A stretch of DNA of 34,491 nt, taken from positions 1-34,491 of the forward strand of contig JADFLA010000008.1 of NCBI GenBank assembly GCA_022564635.1, given 5' to 3'. This DNA comes from Nanobdellota archaeon. Its GTDB lineage: Archaea > Nanobdellota > Nanobdellia > Woesearchaeales > GW2011-AR4. This document shows, piece after piece, positions 16,674-24,923 of the stretch (within the stretch, counting starts at the first letter, position 1; each line of letters opens with the position of its first letter). The notes below the pieces were generated by a model, which worked only from the letters and a program-made list of their open reading frames with translations, was not told the origin of the DNA and did no database searches. The translations under genes were made by a program, and so were the position numbers.

Positions 16674-17680
16674 ATGATTAAAAAATTAAATAATAAAGAA
16701 TCTGAATTAGAATCAGGTATATTCAATCTTTCAGATCTAAAAATAGTAAAGAATATACAATCTGAACAATTTTATTTTGGCCTAGAACAAACTTATAAAT
16801 CTTCATTATTCAAATTAGCATTATCAATTTCAAAAAATATTAAAAATTTAGCTAAAGAAACGAATATTCATTATTTTAATCTTTGGGATTGTATAAAAAG
16901 AACACCAATTTCATTAACAAATCTAATAAAACTATCAAATCATTTAACAAAATATGGTTATTATCAGTTCAGCTTAGAAAATATACAAAAGAATTTAGAA
17001 TACATGAAAGGAGGATTTACATCTGAAAGAATATATCACCCCAATTTCCTATAAATTTTGTCACAAAAAGTGGAATGAGATTTATAGCTCACATATATCA
17101 TGATGGAGGTATAGGTGAGGAGAATAGACAACCAGGTTACACTAATTATTCACTAGAAGAATGCAAGAAATTTCTAGATGACGCTAAAAACATTTTCGGG
17201 GATTTTGATAGAGAGATAAGGCGATATAAAGATGGTACTTATCGTGTTAATCTACCAACAATCATGGGAGATATAATGGTCTCAATAGGTTACACTAAAG
17301 GGGATAAAACTAAAAATAATGCCAAAACATTCGATTTCTTAAATAAAATAAATGATAGAGAACTAATCTCAGAATTTTTAGCTAAGGCATTTAATGACGA
17401 TGGTTGGGTAGGGAAACGGCAAGTTAAATTAATGCAAGTATCCTTAATAAAAAATGGAATTAAAAAGCCATCCAATGTTCTTTTACTAGATAAATTATTT
17501 TTAGAGAAGCTCGGTATAAAAGTTATTGGACCAAGCTTAAATGGCGTATATAAAAATAGGTATGGTAACTGTTCTAAGTATTCGATTAATATTTATTCTA
17601 AAAAACAGTTTAAAATATTTAATAAATATATTAAACTTATTGACTATAAAAGAAAAAAATTAGAAGAAAACATAAATTGA
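16674..17680 (+). pseudogene. LAGLIDADG endonuclease-like gene, frameshifted
   Basis: Frame one (16674-17054) encodes an HTH-like N-terminal region (TYKSSLFKLALSISKNIKNLAKETNIHYFNLWDCIK) and stops after SERIYHPNFL. Frame two is open just across that point and reads HPQFPINFVTKSGMRFIAHIYHDGGI, the usual continuation of such proteins. One extra C in the CCCC run at 17039-17042 would restore a single ORF of about 335 residues. The second part has both dodecapeptide motifs, FIAHIYHDG and LAKAFNDDG, with both acidic catalytic positions kept. So either a young disruption or a homopolymer sequencing error. It stands in no intron or intein; it lies between the Zn-ribbon gene and aEF1B. Confidence 0.8.
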
Positions 17681-17694
17681 TTAATAAACCAGAA

Positions 17695-17707
17695 ATATTA
17701 TAAATAA
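17695..17707 (+). promoter_or_regulatory. TATA box for elongation factor 1-beta
   Basis: ATATTATAAATAA ends 24 bases before the EF-1 beta ATG. It lies after the LAGLIDADG frame, so aEF1B can be expressed independently of the inserted gene. Confidence 0.55.
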
Positions 17708-17730
17708 AATCAAATTCCTTAAAAATTAAA

Positions 17731-18009
17731 ATGGCCCAGATAGTAGCTACAATAAAAATAATGCCAGAAAGCCCAGAAACTGATCTTTCTTTAATACAAA
17801 ACAAAGCAGAAGAAGAAATTAAAAAATTTGCAGGAGATACAGAAATCAAAGCAGAACAAGAACCAATCGCTTTTGGATTAAAAGCCTTAAAAATAATATT
17901 TGTAATGGATGAAAGCAAAGGTTCAATTGAAACATTAGAAGAAAGCATTAAAAAAATTGATGGTGTTAATTCTGTTGAAGTTGTTGATGTAAGAAGAGCA
18001 ATCGGTTAA
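17731..18009 (+). CDS. ef1b: Elongation factor 1-beta
   Basis: Guanine-nucleotide exchange factor that recycles EF-1 alpha-GDP. The 92-residue protein is the archaeal single-domain form: AQIVATIKIMPESPETDLSLI, the middle EPIAFGLKALKIIFVMDE, and the conserved end VEVVDVRRAIG. Normally paired with the small Zn-ribbon gene, here 1.2 kb upstream. It overlaps the convergent PEGA gene by 4 bases at the stops. Confidence 0.94.
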   Translation: MAQIVATIKIMPESPETDLSLIQNKAEEEIKKFAGDTEIKAEQEPIAFGLKALKIIFVMDESKGSIETLEESIKKIDGVNSVEVVDVRRAIG

Positions 18010-18824
18010 CTAAATAATTTATATGTAAGCTCTGCATTTTCAGTATCATCCCATACACCACCTATTGCTGCTATTTCATTTTCTTTTGTTATAACACACA
18101 AACTTTGCCCAGAATATAACCATTCAAATTGACCCTTTATACCAACGCAATCCTCTTTTTCCACATCATCAATACTTTTATCAATGGTTTTTACGTTTAT
18201 TGGATTAAACCTTGTAAAAACAAGATAAGTCTTATATCTTTTTGAAAAGATATCTTGTTCAAAATTCCTCTTTTCTGTAAATTCTCCCTCGCTGAAATCG
18301 TAATAAAGTAAAAATTTGTTTCCAATATTTACTGTACCTATAGCTTTTAAATCTTCTGTTAGAGTCTCTTCATTTTCTTCTTCAACAATTTCTACTATTT
18401 CTTCTTTCTCATCCACAGTATCAGGAGTCTCTTCTTCCTCTTTAACCACTTTTACTATTAATCGAGATTCCAGATAAGTTTTCCTCCCTGCCTCTATATT
18501 TACCTCGCTTGTAAAATCTTCATAACCCTCTTTTTTTATAACAACATTATGGGATCCAGCATCAACATTATATATAGTAGTTGGACTTACACCGCTGGAA
18601 ACGCCATCAATAAATATTTCCGCATCACTTGGAAAAGTTTCTATCTCCAAAAACCCAGAACCAGTACTTTCTTCAATTACCTGAGAAACTTCATCTATAA
18701 TTTCAATTTTTTCTCTTGTCTGCCTCCCAAAAATAAGCAGAAGAATAACTATAATAGCAATTATAAGATATAATATATTATTATTAAACTTAAATTTATT
18801 CTTAATTCTTACCTCTTTTTTCAT
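18006..18824 (-). CDS. Membrane-anchored PEGA-domain protein
   Basis: 272 residues: a basic N-terminus, a membrane helix (about 17-32), then an extracellular PEGA domain (GFLEIETFPSDAEIFIDG, SPTTIYNVDAGSHNVVIKKEGYEDF), a surface-exposed module common in archaeal envelope proteins. An acidic linker (EEEETPDTVDEKEEIVEIV) leads to a second folded domain with two cysteines (DVEKEDCVGIKGQFEWLYSGQSLCVI) that could form a disulfide. No catalytic motif seen. Convergent with aEF1B. Confidence 0.75.
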   Translation of the reverse strand: MKKEVRIKNKFKFNNNILYLIIAIIVILLLIFGRQTREKIEIIDEVSQVIEESTGSGFLEIETFPSDAEIFIDGVSSGVSPTTIYNVDAGSHNVVIKKEGYEDFTSEVNIEAGRKTYLESRLIVKVVKEEEETPDTVDEKEEIVEIVEEENEETLTEDLKAIGTVNIGNKFLLYYDFSEGEFTEKRNFEQDIFSKRYKTYLVFTRFNPINVKTIDKSIDDVEKEDCVGIKGQFEWLYSGQSLCVITKENEIAAIGGVWDDTENAELTYKLFS

Positions 18825-18856
18825 AATACATAACTTAACAATACTAATATAAAAAT

Positions 18857-20008
18857 TTATTCCTTTAATAATGAAATTAGTCTATCATAAGAAATATTAG
18901 ATCTGATTCCTGTACCAGAGAAATGTGTATTGGTCGCTTTAAAGCCCCTTTTCTTGATTTTTTTAATAATCGTTTCTTTTTTCTTTATTGTTTTCAATTT
19001 TTCCTTTTCAACAATATCATGAATATCAAAAAACCCAACAACATTTATTTTTGATTCTTCCTTAATAATTTTTAAAAATCTCAATAGTCCTTTATTATTT
19101 TGAGCATTATTTATTATATTATTTTTAATTATTTTTTTATTTTCATAATTATCCATTGTTTTGTTATTATTTAATTTATAAGTTGTATTAACTTTTTTAT
19201 TGTAATCTTTTAACATTGTACTATACATCTTACTAACCAATTTGCTATCCCACAAATTACCAACCCATAAAGGTCCAGCATCATTAATCATACCATGCTT
19301 TTCCGCAATCTCATCACATAATTTCTTTCCCTTAGAGCATTGAAAAAATATTCTAAAATAATGGTCTTTAAAGTATGAAAATATTGGTAACAAAGCCTTA
19401 TCATATTGCATTCCAATTAATTGTATCTTCCTTATTAATATCCTTAACCCAGTCTCATGCATCATATAATCCCTTTTAGGCACACTCCAGTATTTTCTGA
19501 TACAAGCTTTTGGGTAAGTCCCTGTCAAGGCTGCAGTGTCTGTGTTTGTAACAGCCAGAATCCCATTCCTCGAAATTCTTTTAACTGCAGAATCCAAATA
19601 AGAATTTGATGTACCAAACGGATCAATATCTATATAATCAAAACCTTTCGAATTTAATAACATAATATTAGCATCTTCATTTTTAATCACAAATTTTACT
19701 TTATTATGCTCAATATTTTTTTTTATCAGAGCTGTTGCCTTTTCACTTAAATCATTAGCAATTATTGATTTGTATTTTAGTTCTTTAGCAAACCTTATTG
19801 CTCTAATTCCGCTTGCTGCTAATGGGTCACAAAGATTCACGATAGGAAATTGTTGCAGTAAAAGAATTGTTATATCCCTGTTTAATTGCATTATTGGATT
19901 GTAAAAAACAGGAAGCTTTTTGGAAATCTTGCCTTCTTTAGGTATAAATATTTCCGCAGAGCCTTCTTTTATTTTCTTCATTGAAAAATTTAGTGATTTA
20001 TTTGCCAT
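18857..20008 (-). CDS. trm1: tRNA (guanine26-N2)-dimethyltransferase
   Basis: SAM-dependent dimethylation of G26 in tRNA. Typical Trm1 features: the N-terminal IKEGSAEIFIP, PVFYNPIMQLNRDI, the SAM site LCDPLAASGIRAIRFAKEL, the catalytic DIDPFGTSNSYLDSAV, and AVTNTDTAALTGTYPKAC. The C-terminal region ends FSGTGIRSNISYDRL, a family hallmark. 383 residues. Zinc-knuckle cysteines seem absent or reduced; asparagine/lysine-rich stretches (NNNKTMDNYENKKIIKNN) fill that region. Confidence 0.93.
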   Translation of the reverse strand: MANKSLNFSMKKIKEGSAEIFIPKEGKISKKLPVFYNPIMQLNRDITILLLQQFPIVNLCDPLAASGIRAIRFAKELKYKSIIANDLSEKATALIKKNIEHNKVKFVIKNEDANIMLLNSKGFDYIDIDPFGTSNSYLDSAVKRISRNGILAVTNTDTAALTGTYPKACIRKYWSVPKRDYMMHETGLRILIRKIQLIGMQYDKALLPIFSYFKDHYFRIFFQCSKGKKLCDEIAEKHGMINDAGPLWVGNLWDSKLVSKMYSTMLKDYNKKVNTTYKLNNNKTMDNYENKKIIKNNIINNAQNNKGLLRFLKIIKEESKINVVGFFDIHDIVEKEKLKTIKKKETIIKKIKKRGFKATNTHFSGTGIRSNISYDRLISLLKE

Positions 20009-20051
20009 ATAAAGAGAATAAGAATTATAATCAAAATAAAAACTTATTGAA

Positions 20052-20396
20052 TTAAACTATTGTAATCAATCTATGCTTTACTTCTCTTACATCATCATTG
20101 CTAACAGTTATTCTGGCCCAATAATCTCCAGGCTGCACATAACTTGGAACATCCCAAGAAATAATTTTTCCGGTTGTATCGCCATCGTTCAGGTCAAAAG
20201 AATTTGATTGGAAAATAGTAGCTAAATCATAAATAAGCACTCTTACCATTAAATCATCTAAATCTTTTACCCCATCGTTATTAACATTAACGTGCATAAA
20301 AAACAAATCTCCTGCACTTACAGGACCAAAGTCTCTTATCGCGCCAATTAAACCTAGCACTAGAAACATAACAAATAGTATTTTATGACTACGCAT
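20052..20396 (-). CDS. Small secreted beta-domain protein
   Basis: 114 residues with a signal peptide (about 1-20). The mature part (GDLFFMHVNVNNDGVKDLDD, LMVRVLIYDL, ISWDVPSYVQPGDYWARITVSND) has the strand pattern of a small immunoglobulin/CARDB-like domain found in DPANN surface proteins. No anchor, so secreted or bound to other surface proteins. No motif for activity. Confidence 0.65.
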   Translation of the reverse strand: MRSHKILFVMFLVLGLIGAIRDFGPVSAGDLFFMHVNVNNDGVKDLDDLMVRVLIYDLATIFQSNSFDLNDGDTTGKIISWDVPSYVQPGDYWARITVSNDDVREVKHRLITIV

Positions 20397-20504
20397 TTAC
20401 CCACCTCAAACCGATACTATTATGAAATGGTATATAATATTTAAACATTTCTATTATCCACAACAACGTTACAATTCAGAAAGAATTTATTTCCTAACTA
20501 GAAT

Positions 20505-21863
20505 CTATAAATTAACTGCTCTCTGTACAACCTCGCTCAAAGCAGGATGTACATGTACTGCTCTTCTTAATATATCAACTGTTTGTCTCGCTTTCATTGC
20601 AACAATAACCTCGTGTATTAATATAGAGGCATCAGTCCCCATAATATGACAACCTAGAATTTTTCTTGTTTTTTTATCAACCATAATTTTAACAAAACCT
20701 TCTCTATCCTCAATCGCAATCCCCATTCCTGAATTTATGTAATTATATTTTCCAACTGCATATTTAATGTTCTTTTCTTTTATTTCTTGCTCAGTCATAC
20801 CAACTCCGGCTATTTGCGGACTGGAAAAGATAGCATGAGGCATTGCATAATAGTCTATTTTTACTTTTTTCTTTCCAAAAGCATTGTAATAACAATATTC
20901 AGCTTCTAAATTTGCACTATGTTTAAAGAAAAACTTTCCCGCTATATCTCCTAAAGCCCATATATTCTTTGCACTTGTTTCCATATACTTATTAGTTTTA
21001 ACATAACCTTTCTTATCTGTCTTGACATTTGTTTTTTTAACATCCAAAATATCTGTATTAGGAACTCTTCCTGCCGCAACCAAGAGTTTTTCTGACTCGA
21101 TATTTTTTATTTTATTTTTATTATTTTTTATTGTTGTTGTTATTTTATTGTTCTTTTTACTGACTTTTATTGCTGTCGAATTTAGATGAATATTGTATTT
21201 TTTCTTAAAAATTTCAGTAAATTTTCTTGCAATTTCCTCATCTTCATAAGGAACAAGTACATCTCTCCTTTGGATTATGTTTATTTTGGTTCCTAAAGCA
21301 CCATAAAAATGAGCAAGTTCAGCAGAAATATAGCCACCACCAATAATTGTTAATGATTTAGGCTGTTTTGTAAGTCTTAAAGCTTCTGTACTTGTCATAT
21401 AATCAATTTCTTTTAAGCCTTCAATTGGAGGAATAGTAGGCCTTGTCCCAGCTGCAATAATAATCTTATCACCTCTTATTTTTTTATTTCCAACTTGCAA
21501 TGTTTTATAACCAACAAATTTACCTTCTATCTTAAACAAGGTTGTTTTTTTATTCGCTCTTATTGCTGCCTCTATATCTCTTGCATCCTTATCCACAATT
21601 TTAGAAGCCCTTTCAGTTACTTTTTTGAAATCGACAGTATAACCTTTTGCATTTATTCCAAATACTTTAGCTTTATCTATTGTTTCTGCAACATCCGCAG
21701 CATGAATTACCATCTTAGATGGTATGCAGCCTCTATTCAAGCAAGTACCACCCATAGGACCTTTCTCCACTATAGCTGTTTTTAATCCCAGGTTATTAGA
21801 AGTAGCAGAAGATATATTCAACCCAGAACCTGCACCTATAACAATAACATCAAAATGTTCCAT
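20505..21863 (-). CDS. Class I pyridine nucleotide-disulfide oxidoreductase
   Basis: 452 residues with the complete architecture: FAD-binding IGAGSG, redox disulfide GGTCLNRGCIPSK (Cys41/Cys46), NAD(P)-binding TIIGGGYISAELAHFYGALG, second FAD motif NIWALGDIAG, and the dimer-interface acid/base pair HPALSE (His439, Glu444). Relatives include dihydrolipoyl dehydrogenase and mycothione/mercuric-type reductases. No lipoyl-dependent dehydrogenase genes and no mercury genes are nearby, so the disulfide substrate is uncertain. Confidence 0.9.
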   Translation of the reverse strand: MEHFDVIVIGAGSGLNISSATSNNLGLKTAIVEKGPMGGTCLNRGCIPSKMVIHAADVAETIDKAKVFGINAKGYTVDFKKVTERASKIVDKDARDIEAAIRANKKTTLFKIEGKFVGYKTLQVGNKKIRGDKIIIAAGTRPTIPPIEGLKEIDYMTSTEALRLTKQPKSLTIIGGGYISAELAHFYGALGTKINIIQRRDVLVPYEDEEIARKFTEIFKKKYNIHLNSTAIKVSKKNNKITTTIKNNKNKIKNIESEKLLVAAGRVPNTDILDVKKTNVKTDKKGYVKTNKYMETSAKNIWALGDIAGKFFFKHSANLEAEYCYYNAFGKKKVKIDYYAMPHAIFSSPQIAGVGMTEQEIKEKNIKYAVGKYNYINSGMGIAIEDREGFVKIMVDKKTRKILGCHIMGTDASILIHEVIVAMKARQTVDILRRAVHVHPALSEVVQRAVNL

Positions 21864-21981
21864 CTATACACCTGTTTTTTATCTATTAATAAATTTTATC
21901 TTTAATAGAAATATATTTTTATTTAAAGGTTTCTTATATTTTGGGAAATAATAATCAATAAAATAAAAAAGAACTAAACAA

Positions 21982-22908
21982 TTACCTTTTCTTCTTGATC
22001 TTCTTCGTTTTCTTAATCTCTTTCTCTAGCTTCAACTCTTCAAGTAATTCCTTATACCTATTCCTGATTGTAACCTCTGTTACACCAGCAACATCTGCTA
22101 CTTCTCTTTGAGTCCTTTTTTCTCCATGCAGTAAAGCAGAAACGTATAAAGCTGCAGCCGCTATTCCAGTTGGACCTCTACCAGAAGTAAGCTCAGCTTT
22201 TTGTGCTTGTTCAAGAATTTCAATCGAATTACTTTGAGTTTCAGCATTTAACTTCAATGAAGAGGCAAACCTTGCAATATAATCTGCTGGATTTGATGGT
22301 AATATAGTAATACCTAGTTCTCTTGTTACAAACCTATAAGTTCTTCCAATTTCCTTTTTCTCAATACCAGAAGCCTCGCTTAACTCATCTAAAGTTCTAG
22401 GAACATCATGCCTTCTGCAAGCAGCATATAAAGCACCTGCTACAACAGATTCCATGCTTCTGCCACGGACTAAGCCTCTCTGAACAGCTAAAGTATAAAT
22501 CCTAGCACTCTCCTCCTCAACCGATTTAGGTAATTTTAAGTAAGAACTTACCCTCTTAAGCTCAGCTAAGGCTAATTTAAGGTTTCTTTCAATAGCTGTA
22601 GAAATCCTGTACTGCCATTTCCTTAACCTAAAGAATTTGTTTCTTTCTTTTCCACCCAGCTTAAATAAATCAGCTTTTTGTCCAACTTCAGTACCTAAAC
22701 CCTGATCATACTGTGTATAGGTCATAGGAGCTCCAGCTCTACGCCTTTCACCATCCTCACTATCAAACTCTCTCCATTCCTGCGTAAAGTCCACCATCTT
22801 CTCTTCAATGACTAGTCCGCAATCTTTACAAATTATTTCTCCACGTTCCTTATTCCAATTTAAGTTAATGCCTCCACATTCAGGGCATTTTTTTACTAGT
22901 TCTGGCAT
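21982..22908 (-). CDS. tfb: Transcription initiation factor B
   Basis: Archaeal TFIIB homologue that bridges TATA-bound TBP and RNA polymerase. The Zn ribbon is Cys8/Cys11 and Cys27/Cys30. The B-reader segment RRRAGAPMTYTQYDQGLGT and the two cyclin folds (SARIYTLAVQRGLVRGRSMESVVAGALYAACR; AQKAELTSGRGPTGIAAAALYVSALLHGEKRTQREVADVAGVTEVTIRNRYKEL) are complete. 308 residues, ending in a lysine tail. TAGGTGACT a few bases before the ATG is its ribosome site. It diverges from the Trm112-like gene. Confidence 0.96.
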   Translation of the reverse strand: MPELVKKCPECGGINLNWNKERGEIICKDCGLVIEEKMVDFTQEWREFDSEDGERRRAGAPMTYTQYDQGLGTEVGQKADLFKLGGKERNKFFRLRKWQYRISTAIERNLKLALAELKRVSSYLKLPKSVEEESARIYTLAVQRGLVRGRSMESVVAGALYAACRRHDVPRTLDELSEASGIEKKEIGRTYRFVTRELGITILPSNPADYIARFASSLKLNAETQSNSIEILEQAQKAELTSGRGPTGIAAAALYVSALLHGEKRTQREVADVAGVTEVTIRNRYKELLEELKLEKEIKKTKKIKKKR

Positions 22909-23046
22909 TTTTTAGTCACCTATTCTCACAAATAATTTAATCACAATATTAATATACATCCACCCTCTTTTAACCAATAGTAATAAAGTATATTGACTTT
23001 ATACACAATCAAAAAACAATAATATTTATAAAGAGGATACATAACT

Positions 23047-23058
23047 ACTATATAAACC
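23047..23058 (+). promoter_or_regulatory. TATA box for the Trm112-like gene
   Basis: ACTATATAAACC is centred about 28 bases before the ATG at 23080. The divergent tfb gene lies on the other side, with about 170 bases between the two starts. Confidence 0.55.
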
Positions 23059-23079
23059 TTTCCCTTAATATTGATTAGA

Positions 23080-23253
23080 ATGAATAAAAAAGACCCAATT
23101 CCAAAGGATTTATTTGATATTTTGGCCTGTCCAATCTGCAGAGCTGATTTACGCTACACAAAAGACAAAAATAACCTTGTCTGCGTCAAATGCAGCCATA
23201 AATACCCTATTAAGCAAGGAATACCCATTTTATTGCCTCAGAAAGCGAAATAA
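23080..23253 (+). CDS. Trm112-like/UPF0434 small zinc protein
   Basis: 57 residues from ATG at 23080 (a TTG nine bases earlier is unlikely given the leaderless promoter). PKDLFDILACPICRADL, then CVKCSHKYPIKQGIPILLP, is the Trm112/UPF0434 signature with CxxC pairs. Archaeal Trm112 activates several methyltransferases acting on tRNA, rRNA and release factor. Which partner applies here is unknown; Trm1, encoded 3 kb away, is not an established client. Confidence 0.82.
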   Translation: MNKKDPIPKDLFDILACPICRADLRYTKDKNNLVCVKCSHKYPIKQGIPILLPQKAK

Positions 23254-23256
23254 AGA

Positions 23257-23330
23257 TTTTTCTGTATTGAAAATAATAGTTTTGATTTTTAATTATGCGT
23301 AAAATTGTTGTTAAGTTCAATTCAGAAAAA
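23257..23330. terminator. Inverted repeat between convergent genes
   Basis: Bases 23257-23271 and 23316-23330 form 15-base arms with one mismatch around a 44-base loop, with T-rich and A-rich ends. It fills the gap between two convergent stop codons and so may act as a bidirectional terminator or transcript-end stabiliser. No ORF. Confidence 0.4.
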
Positions 23331-23332
23331 AC

Positions 23333-23704
23333 TTAAAATTGTGAAAAGGGGGTCGAATCACGATATTCCAATTTTGAATCAGCAGAACCCGCAAGGTCAA
23401 CACTTGTTTGTGTCAATGGGTTTCCATCTCTCCATCTATGCAATATCCTTGGAGTTACAAGATCATGTACTACTCCCATATGGGCTATATTTCCATTATC
23501 CTTTCTATAAACTGCTAAGCAGTATTTTACTGGTTCATCTAAAGTAGGCATTGCATCTACATGAACTCTAGTTTCATCTGATTCTAAGTATTTATCATCT
23601 GGTATAACCCCAACGATGTAAAGAGCCGTACCTCTACAATTAGTATCTTCTTGATGACTCCTTGCTAACTCAATTCTTTCATCAATCTTTTCTTCTATAC
23701 TCAT
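23333..23704 (-). CDS. Hypothetical protein, possible NlpC/P60-like fold
   Basis: 123 residues with no signal peptide. DTNCRGTALYIVGVI (Cys about 23), followed by a beta-rich half with HMGVVHDLVTPRILHRW, has the cysteine-helix then histidine-strand order of NlpC/P60-CHAP-type papain-like amidases or peptidases. The assignment rests only on this pattern. A TATA-like ATTTAAATATG lies about 20 bases before the start, giving a leaderless transcript. A non-enzymatic role is possible. Confidence 0.6.
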   Translation of the reverse strand: MSIEEKIDERIELARSHQEDTNCRGTALYIVGVIPDDKYLESDETRVHVDAMPTLDEPVKYCLAVYRKDNGNIAHMGVVHDLVTPRILHRWRDGNPLTQTSVDLAGSADSKLEYRDSTPFSQF

Positions 23705-23768
23705 GAGATAAAAAGAATTTTAATACATATTTAAATCTTTCTTTTTTAACTACTAAAAAATAATAAAA

Positions 23769-24785
23769 TTAAACAACTTCACCCTCACCAAACAACCTAT
23801 CAAACTCTCTAACAAATCTTAAAGCTAAATTCTCATTATAAATAATCAACATATTCTCATCATTTCTATTAAATCCACTAAAGCTATAATTAGGACTTCC
23901 AGTAACAACAATCTTATTATCTATTATTATAAATTTATGATGCATATTATACTTGTTTCCATCAACCTTAATATCAACTCCAAAATCTTTTAATCTTGTA
24001 TATTGTGAATTTTGGACATTTCTTTGCCTTCTTTCTATTAAAACAGATACATTAATCCCATTTATATCAGCTTTCAGCAATTCATCTGCCAGTTCTTCAT
24101 GAGTAAATGAAAAAGAAGCCACTTTAACTGATTCTTCTGCATTTTTTATTAAATCGATTATTTTATAAATCCCCCCTTGAAATTCCAATTTACAATCTTC
24201 TGGACAGAAATAATTCTCAATTATTCCGATATTTGTATTTATTTTATTATATTTAACATTATCACCAGAAGAATAAATATTATTCCACAATTCATTAAAT
24301 TCATCTTCATAATTCTCTGAAATATATTTTGAATTTATTATTACCAGATTATTATTATTGAATTTAGAGCCCCTTTCTGTTGGATTCATGCTTCCCGTTA
24401 TCACCTGATTATTATCTATAACACAAAACTTATTGTGCATATACCTACTTGATTTTGCAACTTTTACTCCATCCCCTTTTATTTGGTCGTCATAATTACG
24501 ATTATCAATAATAATCTTAACATCTACATCATGACTCTTTTTTGCAATTGTATTAATTAAATCCTTAAGATCTAAATCCCAAAATGCGCAATGAACGGAA
24601 TTTTTTGCATTATTAATATTCTTCTTTATTATTGAACTGCAATCGTCTTGAGGGCAGAAATAAACTTGCGTTTTAATATTACTTTCATATAATTCTTCTG
24701 AACCAACCACATTTCTTGTTAAGGCATTATTACACCCATTTATTAATAATAAGAATGAAAAAATCAAAATAATAAAATACCTCAT
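23769..24785 (-). CDS. Phospholipase D-family lipoprotein
   Basis: 338 residues with a lipoprotein-type N-terminus (ISFLLLINGCNNA). Two phosphodiesterase domains, each with an HxK(x4)D motif: HNKFCVIDNNQVITGSMNPT and HHKFIIIDNKIVVTGSPNYS. Each domain also has CPxDxC-type cysteines (FCPQDDCSSI, FCPEDCKLEF). The family includes Nuc-type nucleases and phospholipases. An extracellular nuclease that supplies nucleotides would suit a host-dependent archaeon, but this is inference. Confidence 0.87.
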   Translation of the reverse strand: MRYFIILIFSFLLLINGCNNALTRNVVGSEELYESNIKTQVYFCPQDDCSSIIKKNINNAKNSVHCAFWDLDLKDLINTIAKKSHDVDVKIIIDNRNYDDQIKGDGVKVAKSSRYMHNKFCVIDNNQVITGSMNPTERGSKFNNNNLVIINSKYISENYEDEFNELWNNIYSSGDNVKYNKINTNIGIIENYFCPEDCKLEFQGGIYKIIDLIKNAEESVKVASFSFTHEELADELLKADINGINVSVLIERRQRNVQNSQYTRLKDFGVDIKVDGNKYNMHHKFIIIDNKIVVTGSPNYSFSGFNRNDENMLIIYNENLALRFVREFDRLFGEGEVV

Positions 24786-24846
24786 TTTAGCCCAAAAAAT
24801 CCGAAATATTTAAATACTAATACTATTATCAAGTAACAATTAGATA

Positions 24847-24915
24847 AGACTATCGTTAAGTAATTAACGGTAATCTATCACCTCTTTTTCCCTAGCAAGG
24901 TCAAACTTGCTGGGG
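24847..24915. terminator. Tandem hairpins after the Lon-type protease gene
   Basis: Bases 24847-24859 pair with 24864-24876 (about 13 bp with one mismatch, loop GTAA). Bases 24890-24899 pair with 24906-24915 (10 bp including one G-T, followed by TTTTA on the plus strand). They lie just beyond the stop of the protease gene and before the PLD gene in minus-strand reading. Likely transcript-end or processing signals. Confidence 0.45.
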
Positions 24916-24923
24916 TTTTATGA

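Noticed and set aside
16508-17730. Group I intron or intein carrying the LAGLIDADG gene
   Set aside because: Neither neighbouring gene is split, no splice-domain blocks are present, and both neighbours have intact ends with their own TATA boxes.
20422-20649. 75-residue plus-strand ORF before the disulfide reductase end
   Set aside because: Mostly antisense to the C-terminal part of the reductase; no supporting start signals.
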